From NCBI GenBank assembly GCA_015680685.1, contig MNCI01034769.1:1081604-1145603 (forward strand): a stretch of 64,000 nucleotides of DNA, given 5' to 3'. The notes under the pieces were generated by a model, which worked only from the letters and a program-made list of their open reading frames with translations, was not told the origin of the DNA and ran no database searches. Positions 57,400 through 64,000 of this stretch are shown piece after piece (positions within the stretch are counted from its first letter, which is position 1; each line of letters opens with the position of its first letter). The position numbers and the translations under genes were made by a program. This DNA is from Gnetum montanum. Taxonomy: Eukaryota; Streptophyta; Gnetopsida; Gnetales; Gnetaceae.

Positions 57400-60290
57400 A
57401 TATTTCAATTCCATGAAATATTTTAAAATTTATCCTTACGAGTCAAGGAAACTTGCCTTTCTTTTCAGCAACAACCTATGCTCTTTATTGATGCAAATAT
57501 GGAATCTACATCCTAAACCCCTTGGAGGAGATGGTTGGATTGATTGGTGGACTAATGATTGTACTTGCCTATAGTGGTTTTCCAAACATGCAGGTAAATT
57601 GATGGCCTTTTAACTAAATTCTCATAAGTCCAACCTTCATAAGAAAATCTCCTTATTACAAAATGCTATTAATAGAGGTGAAGCTACTGAGGCTCAACTC
57701 TATCATTGCACATTGCTAAGGAGAATATGCATATTATGGATCACCATGAAGCTATAGGTGCTCACCTTCATACCCATATTTCTTGGCTTCATATGGGTGA
57801 CCAAGCTACTAAAGATTTTTTTTTTTGTCTACTCAAAGGGAAAATCCTATCCCCTGAAATCCTAGCTATTCAAGTTGATGATAATATCTTTACTTCAAAG
57901 ACTAACTATTGTAAGCTTTATTTGATTTTTACTTTAGTACTTTTCATAAAGAATATATTGATCCCATTGCAATTAATACCTTCTTAGGAGTTATTACTCT
58001 TTTTAATCATTCCATCTTTGGTGATGCTACTCGTCTTTCTAAATAGGATCTTGGTAAGGCTCTTCAAAAAATTCATGATGGCAAAGCCCTTGGTATGGAT
58101 GGTCTTCCTATAGAATTTTTCAAGAAATTTTGGACCACTCTTCAAGATACTATATATAGTATGTATAAGGAAGCTCTTAGGAAAGGTTCTTTTGGCAAAG
58201 TTATCAATGTCGGTATTATTAAGCTTCTAACCAGTCATGAGATCATATGTGCATTAGCAACTAGTGTCCTATAACTCTTTTAAATTCTATCTAAAAAATT
58301 GCTGCTAAAGCTATAACCAATAAATTAAAACTTTTTCTTCTTCATCTCATCAGCAAAGAGCAAATTGGCTTTGTTCAAGATAAGTATATCTTAGACAATG
58401 TCATTTTTGCTATTGAGGGCTTGCATTGGGCTTCTTCCACTAATCAAAAAGCTATTCTTCTTAAGCTTGATTTTGCAAAAGGTTATGACATGCTTGATTG
58501 GTCCTTTTTAAAAAGTGTAGTTAAGCATCATAACTTAGCTATTATTTTTGATAGACATATTGATCTTGTCTTATCAGAGGCATCTTTAGTTATTTATATT
58601 AATGGAACCTTCTCTAACATTATTGAGCTTCAAAAATTAGTACAAAAAGGATACCATTTAGCTCCTTATCTTTTTATCCTTGATACTAATGCTCTTGGAG
58701 CTATTCTTAGAGGTCACAATGGTTCTATGAGGTTAAGAGGTATTTCTCTTCCATAAGATGGAAGAGATATTATTTATAGCTAGCTTGAGGATGATACTTT
58801 TCTCACTTTGCTTAAGGACCATAATAACTTTAACACTACCTTGGATTGCATTGACATCTATTGTAGAGCCTTAGGAGCTAAAATTAATTGGAACAAAATG
58901 CAAGCTATTTAGTCTAGCTTCTCTCCAAACCCTACTTGGACTTATCATTATAATATCAAGTGGCTTTCTTCTATATATGTTTTCACCCTTTTGGGTATCT
59001 CAATAGCTTTATTCTCTACTCCCACTACCTTATGGAAAAAGTAGAACATAAAGCTTTAAAATGGGCTTCTAAACCCTTATCTCTTGCAAGTAGATTTACT
59101 GTTGCTAACCATATTCTAAGCTCCACTCACATGTACTACTCTTTCTTCATGGCTCCTTCCAAATCTTTCTTTTAGAGTATCAACAAAATTCTTAGGAATT
59201 TTTTATGGGGGGATAGGGACCAACACAAAGCTTTTCATCGCATTGTTTGGAATATTTGCATTTTAAGCAAGGAACACAAGGGCTTGGGCATCCCCTCTAT
59301 CAAGCATCAAAGTATTCTCATGGCCTCCAAGTGGGTCACTTGTTTTATTTAAGGTAATGAAGCTTGGAAGATCCTTTTTAGGAATAATATTGTTTATCTT
59401 GGTAATCACCATAGATGGAAAAGCACTCATTTGAGTAATTAGATCATCAATGGAGGTTCTTAGAAGATTATAAGTTCTTTCATGTTCAAGAAAATTTAGC
59501 AGTGTTGGAGTCAAAATAAAGGTTTGTTTTGCAATGGAAGCCTACCCAGTTAAGCTTAACCTCTTTGTCAATGCACTCCATCTAGTGGATTTCTATTTTC
59601 AAAAAGAATTTGAATTGCCTTTATGAATAATTTTCTCATAGAGCTATTCATTTTTCTAATCACAATCTCCATCATGCTTAATTATTTTCTATTAGAAATG
59701 ATTCTACTATCCTTTCTTAGAAACATGCCAAAGTTAAATGGGGGTTTCAAAGATAAGATACTCCTATTTATAAGCACATTGAGCATGCTCTTTCAACTTT
59801 TTTGTTCCTAAGTTGCACAATAATACTCCTTGGTATGATGACTAGTTTTGGCTTGATGGTTTCCTTTTGCATTCCATGTGCTTTTCTAAAGCGAAATCTT
59901 GGTTTCATGTGCAAGAATTTCAACTCTCTACTTTAGATAAAATATGGAATGTGCAACTTTAGGATCATCATTGAAAGGCTATTTTTCATCATGTTTGGAA
60001 TTCCAAGGCCCAACCTAAGCATCATTTCTTTTCTTTCTTTTGGATCTTGATTCATCAAGGTATTCCCATTGGACATAGGTTTCACTTCTTAGGAGTTGAT
60101 TGCCCTAAATGCAGTATTTTTCAGGCTAATGACTCTTTTGTGCATGTTTTTCTTGGGATTTCTCATTCTCTCAACAAATTTGGAAGTGGTGTTAGTATCT
60201 CCAGGTTTTTATTCATAACCGCTTTATCAATTTCCCTCTATGTATCTTCAATGATGACTATGTTAAGTGACAACTTCAAAAGGCCTTGAA
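57400..60290 (+). pseudogene. LINE (non-LTR retrotransposon) reverse transcriptase, decayed
   Basis: Recognisable in order: LHMGDQATKDFFFCLLKGK (57790), GKALGMDGLPIEFFKKFW (58085), RT blocks with KEQIGFVQDKYILDNVIFAI (58350) and AILLKLDFAKGYDMLDWSFL (58450), LVQKGYHLAPYLFIL (58640), then HKALKWASKPLSLASRFTVA (59050), NFLWGDRDQHKAFHRIVWN (59200), GLGIPSIKHQSILMASKW (59280), and a reverse-transcriptase zinc-binding region (60000-60160, HHFFSFFWILIHQGIPIGHR). The order is that of plant LINE ORF2. The catalytic FADD-type box is decayed (SLEDDTF near 58785). Stops are frequent. No poly(A) tail or target duplication was found. Confidence 0.85.
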
Positions 60291-60726
60291 AATTATCTTA
60301 TTTAAGATTACTTTCTTTCTGGAGATGTTGTTTAGATGCCTAGTATCCAAACACAAACAACAACACTGAATTTGACTACGATATAAAGTGCTTTATTGCT
60401 CGCAATGTTCAACTTCAATGTCACGCACTAGGCTTTGATAATAATATTACTTTCTCTTAAGGGATGTTCCTTTTTTGGTTTTTAACTTTGGTCCCAAGGT
60501 ATGCAATAGGCTTTTATCTTATCGTGGATGACTAGGGTCACCTACCAACTTTAACCTCTATTAAGGCTTTTGTTTTCTTTTTTTTTCTCTGGAAAGGTTG
60601 TTTCACTGTTGGCAGACGTGATATCTACTACTACAGAGGCACTCTTTTGATGCTATATAATGGAGGTGCATTTTTTATTATTTACTGACAACTTGCTTTC
60701 TGGTAGCATCAAGTTCAATGACCTTG
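60291..60726. other. Interval between LINE and P450 fragment
   Basis: No gene, repeat or terminal motif recognised. It may include the LINE 3' end. Confidence 0.4.
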
Positions 60727-61275
60727 TTATTAACAATTTTTAGGTATGGGTATGGGTGTGGCTGAGGTACGCAGTACTAGCAATCAGCACGAAAATAGCA
60801 CTCTATGTTTCATGGTGGTTACTAAGAAGATGGTCAAATCTGCTACCTAGGCCATGAGTACCACTATTGTGGAACCTACTACAATTGGAGGATAAGCTTA
60901 ATGAGTCTCTCACAAGGCTCACTAACAAGAATGGCCCCCTCATAACTCTACGTTTGGGCATGTGCATCGCCAAACACATTTTCAAAACTCACAATAATGT
61001 TTTGTCTAAGTGGATGGTGCCACACGTGAAGGAGGCATTAGGCCATTGCAAGAGTATCATCATTTTTGCTAAGAATAATTCCTACTGGCATATGCTACAT
61101 CATGTCTCTGCCACAAGCCTATTCATGCACAATTTCCTCTAATCGCTATACCCCTACAACATCTTGTACATGCTCAGCCATGTGCCCAACTTTACTTGCT
61201 CTAGCATCAATGGCCTCATTGATGTGGGATAGACTATCTTACAATATAGTGCCAATTTGATGGGCAACATGTGTA
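60727..61275 (+). pseudogene. Cytochrome P450 N-terminal fragment, pseudogene
   Basis: A hydrophobic N-terminal anchor (LRYAVLAISTKIALYVSWWL) is followed by RRWSNLLPRP, a decayed proline-rich hinge, then LLQLEDKLNESLTRLTNKNG and PLITLRLGMCIAKHIFKTHN. Further on are SKWMVPHVKEALGHCKSIII and NSYWHMLHHVSATSLFMHN, and after a stop at 61141 homology continues to LIDVG and SANLMGNM. This order fits an A-type plant P450 (CYP71 clan, CYP76-like by feel). The oxygen-binding, ExxR and haem-Cys regions are absent. Stops at about 60849, 61141 and 61243. A segment between LRLGMC and KTHN is shortened compared with normal P450s. No intron is seen. Confidence 0.8.
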
Positions 61276-61285
61276 GCATGCATTA

Positions 61286-61540
61286 TCCACTAATGTGTTT
61301 TATGCATTAGTTAATACATGAAGGTGGCCACTATATCCACTAACACATTTTATGCATTAGTTAATGCATGAAGATGGCCACTATATCCACTAATGCATTA
61401 GTTAACACATTAAGGTGGCCACCATATCCACTAATGCATTTTATGCATTAGTTAATGCATCAAGGTAGCCACTATATCCACTAATGCATTTTCATGAGTT
61501 AGTTAACACATCTAGGTGGTCTCCATATTCGGTAATGCAT
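61286..61540. repeat. Minisatellite of five ~50-bp units
   Basis: Units start at 61286, 61336, 61386, 61427 and 61477 (50, 50, 41, 50 and 51 bases). The pattern is TCCACTAATGCATTTTATGC, ATTAGTTAATGCATGAAGG, TGGCCACTATA. The third unit lacks nine bases. Each unit contains the palindromic ATGCAT and TTAACACAT-like words. It lies right after the P450 fragment. Confidence 0.9.
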
Positions 61541-61786
61541 TGTTTTTTTTTTGTTTTGTGCTAGCATTAGCTCTCTTATGGTAACCAAGTCTATGGCCTA
61601 TAAATTCATTCTTGATGGGAGAATAAAGGCATGATGAATCATAGCAAGATTGTAGTTTTGGTCCCTTTCACAAACACGTAGAGGTTGCATACACCATCGT
61701 TGTAGAGTGCTAGTGTAAAAAAAGAATCTAAATGCCAAGTTTAATCTAAGGCATTAATGGTTGGGGGTCAGTTCCATTTCCTCAGG
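61541..61786. other. Unassigned spacer between minisatellites
   Basis: No coding, repeat or RNA feature recognised. Confidence 0.4.
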
Positions 61787-61945
61787 CATTGTGCATTTCT
61801 GATTATTTATGCATGTGAATTTCTTATGCCATTCACTTCCACATTGTGCATTTTTGGTTATCTATGCATGTGAATTTCTTGTTCCATTTGCTTCCACATT
61901 GTGCATTGCCAGTTATCTATGCACCTAAATTTCTTGTGCAATACA
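61787..61945. repeat. Minisatellite of three 55-bp units
   Basis: Units begin at 61787, 61842 and 61897 with CATTGTGCATTT, then GGTTATCTATGCATGTGAAT, then TTCTTGTTCCATTTGCTTCCA. Period 55. The third unit is partial and diverged. It is unrelated in sequence to the array at 61286. Confidence 0.88.
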
Positions 61946-62640
61946 TAAATTTTGTTTTACATTTAGTATTAAAACTTCATTTCTATCTCTGTCTTGATGC
62001 CATTATCAATTAGTAATTGAAAGGCATGTATATGATTGTGATGGGCATCCCTATAAAATTACTAACCTCTATGATGTTGTTTTGTGAGGATTCCTTCTTT
62101 TTGCAAGGCATGAAAGGTGCCTGTTTAGGTGATATTTTGGGGTTTCAAACTATGCATAAAGTTGCTTTATTTAAAGAATATTAAAAATTTCATAATGCAT
62201 AGTTTTTCCTACAAAAAATTGTAACTTATGATCTTTTTTTTTCTATATGGTTAGAGAGTAGCCATAGCATCTTTAATTGTGCAAAATTGTTAAAAATTTT
62301 GGATCATATAAGGAAAATTAAATTTTGATTAATCATATGTAATACACTAAAATTTATTCCACAAAAATTTTTATTGTATTTAATATGATTAATTAGGATG
62401 ATATGTTAAATTATTTTTCTTAATTTTCCCACAAGTGTTAAGAAAAGAAATATAATTTAACAGTTTCATCATAAAGATATATGAATCAGTTTGAATTAAA
62501 ATTTATCCCATAGGCAATTATATGTCATTTGATTTATATTTTTACATGATTTACATTGGTAAACATGTCTTATGGTATTTTAACCTCAAATTTAGTGACA
62601 TAAGCATGTTTAATTATGTAGTTGTACAACCTATAAGTTA
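61946..62640. other. AT-rich sequence upstream of the copia coding region
   Basis: This should hold the copia element's 5' LTR and primer site, but I could not find a TGGTATCAGA-type site or define LTR ends. A possible in-frame start for gag is at 62522. Confidence 0.35.
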
Positions 62641-63370
62641 CTCTAATTTCAAATGTGACATTCCTGAATTAAAGGGTGATAATTATAAGGTGTGGAAGGA
62701 GAGAATTTCTATTTATTTAGGTTGGATGGACATTGATTATGCTATCTATAAGAATGAACCACCTACCGTTACAACAACCAGCCATCCGAATGATACTCGT
62801 AATTATGAAAAATGGGAGCGATCTAGTCATCTTTGTATCATGTTCATAAAAATCAAGATCTCGACTAGTATGCATGGTTCACTAGAAAAATATGACAATG
62901 TGTACATTTTGTTAAAGGCAATTAATGAAAAATTTGAGTCATTAGACAAAGCGTTGGCTAGCACCTTAATAATGAAGTTATTATCCATGAAGCTCACCAA
63001 AATTTGTGGTGTGCGTGAACACATCATGCAAATGAGGGATATAGCAGCTCAACTCAAAACACTTGAGTTTGAGATGTCAAAATCTTTCATTATGAACTAA
63101 ACATGCTTTCACCATAGTACAGACCCTTTAAGATTTCTTATAACACACATATGGACAAATGGTCAATCAATGAACTAATGATCATGTATGTGAAAGAAGA
63201 GGGTAGACTTGCGATGGAAGAAAAAGAGAGTGTGCATCTAGTCATACAAGAAAAGAGTAAAGAATAAGGCAAAGGTAAGTGGAAGGTCAAATTACCTACA
63301 TAAGCTATTATAAATGCTTTTTCTACAAAAAAGAAATGGCACATAAAGAAGGATTATCCTAAATATTAGA
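62522..63370 (+). pseudogene. gag: Ty1/copia Gag, broken
   Basis: A copia-type Gag: ELKGDNYKVWKERISIYLGW, YAIYKNEPPTVT, NYEKWERSSHLCIMFIKIKI, KAINEKFESLDKALASTLIM and MRDIAAQLKTLEFEMSKSFI in a 192-codon frame ending at 63100. After a stop come traces of the C-terminal part and a decayed CCHC zinc knuckle (KKWHIKKDYPKY near 63330), followed by a stop at 63367. The first Met at 62522 precedes conserved sequence by about 45 residues, so the true start may be later. Confidence 0.85.
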
Positions 63371-64000
63371 AATGGCTTGAAATGAAAGGTACTCAACTCT
63401 CACTTGTTTGTTTTGAATCTAATATGGTTAATGTTGGCCATGACACATGGTGGATTGACTCTAGTTCTACAAGCCATGTTACCAATTCCTTGTTGGGGGT
63501 GAAAAACCTAAGGAAGCTAGTGGGAAGTGAGTCATGCATCTATTTAAGCAACAAGATGCACTCACATGTGGAGGCAACCGGAACATGCAAATTAGTTTTA
63601 AGTAATGGTTTTGTTTTAGAGTTGGAAAAGACATTTTATATTTCAAGTTTTTCAAGGAACTTAATTTCTATTTCAAGACTTGTGTCATTGAGATTTTTCT
63701 TTAATTTTTCAAATACTATATTTAGTCTATATTATAGATTTGAACTTATTAGAAGTGGTACATTGATATTTTGTCTTTTTCTACAAAAGAAAACTTCTTA
63801 TACTTCTATGCATGTTCATGCTAGCATTAAGAGATGTGTTATGAATGATGAATCCTCTATGTTGTGACATCATAGATTAGGACATATCTCTATTAAGAGA
63901 ATAAAGAGATTAGTAAATGATGGAGTACTTAGTATTCTAGATTTTATTTACTTTGACACTTATGTGGATTGTATATAGGGAAAGTAGACCAATATGTCAA
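63371..64000 (+). pseudogene. pol: Ty1/copia protease and pre-integrase domain, runs off the window
   Basis: The aspartic protease motif is WWIDSSSTSHVTNSL (63451), where the usual DSGAT has become DSSST, so the active-site glycine is lost. It continues with TFYISSFSRNLISISRLV. The pre-integrase region has HHRLGHISIKRIKRLVNDGV (63870), expected just before the copia integrase. Stops at 63865 and 63976. RT and RNase H should lie beyond the right edge; in copia elements integrase precedes RT. Confidence 0.85.

Overview
This window is plant nuclear DNA made almost entirely of transposable elements. The evidence is very large Ty3/gypsy elements of the Tat type (two RNase H domains, one archaeal-like), a degraded LINE, a Ty1/copia element, a plant-type cytochrome P450 fragment and GT-AG introns. 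I see no RNA gene and no intact host gene. The scale of nesting suggests a large, repeat-rich seed-plant genome, possibly a gymnosperm; that is a guess.

Layout. Element 1 (Tat, + strand): the end of its 5' LTR is at 1-293, its body runs to 13712, and after an interruption it resumes at 30099-30837 and ends with the 3' LTR at 30838-33228. The interruption is element 2 (Tat, + strand), complete at 13713-30093, with two 1399-bp LTRs and a CCCAC target duplication. Then comes an old, degraded gypsy relic (element 4, - strand, only gag recognisable) at about 33229-36305. Both of its LTRs were hit by later insertions: element 1 in the left one and element 3 in the right one. Element 3 (Tat, - strand) is complete at 36306-54496, with a GGCAC duplication. 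To its right lie the rest of element 4's LTR (54497-55558), unassigned AT-rich DNA, a decayed LINE (about 57400-60290), a P450 N-terminal pseudogene (60727-61275), two minisatellites and the 5' part of a copia element that runs off the right edge.

The striking observation is the plan shared by the three Tat elements. Between the protease end of gag-pro and the reverse transcriptase, each carries a gene on the opposite strand. In elements 2 and 3 it can be read as eight exons with matching intron phases (2,2,1,1,1,1,0), coding for about 1,100 residues: a basic N-terminus, a globular region, an acidic repeat, a coiled coil and an acidic tail. In element 1 only exons 2 to 5 are recognisable. Arrays of a roughly 25-bp motif with the core TTAAACTRG/C occur in three fixed places per element: after protease, before RT and after integrase. 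In addition, each element has its own palindromic GCGT-cored word, repeated in its LTR, its leader and the upstream region of the antisense gene. I propose that the antisense gene is an accessory regulator of the element and that one or both motif families are its target sites. The gene structure is seen in the sequence; the function is inference.

All elements here are broken. In-frame stops are numerous, and many fit C-to-T decay of CAG, CGA or TGG codons. None of the copies looks able to move by itself.
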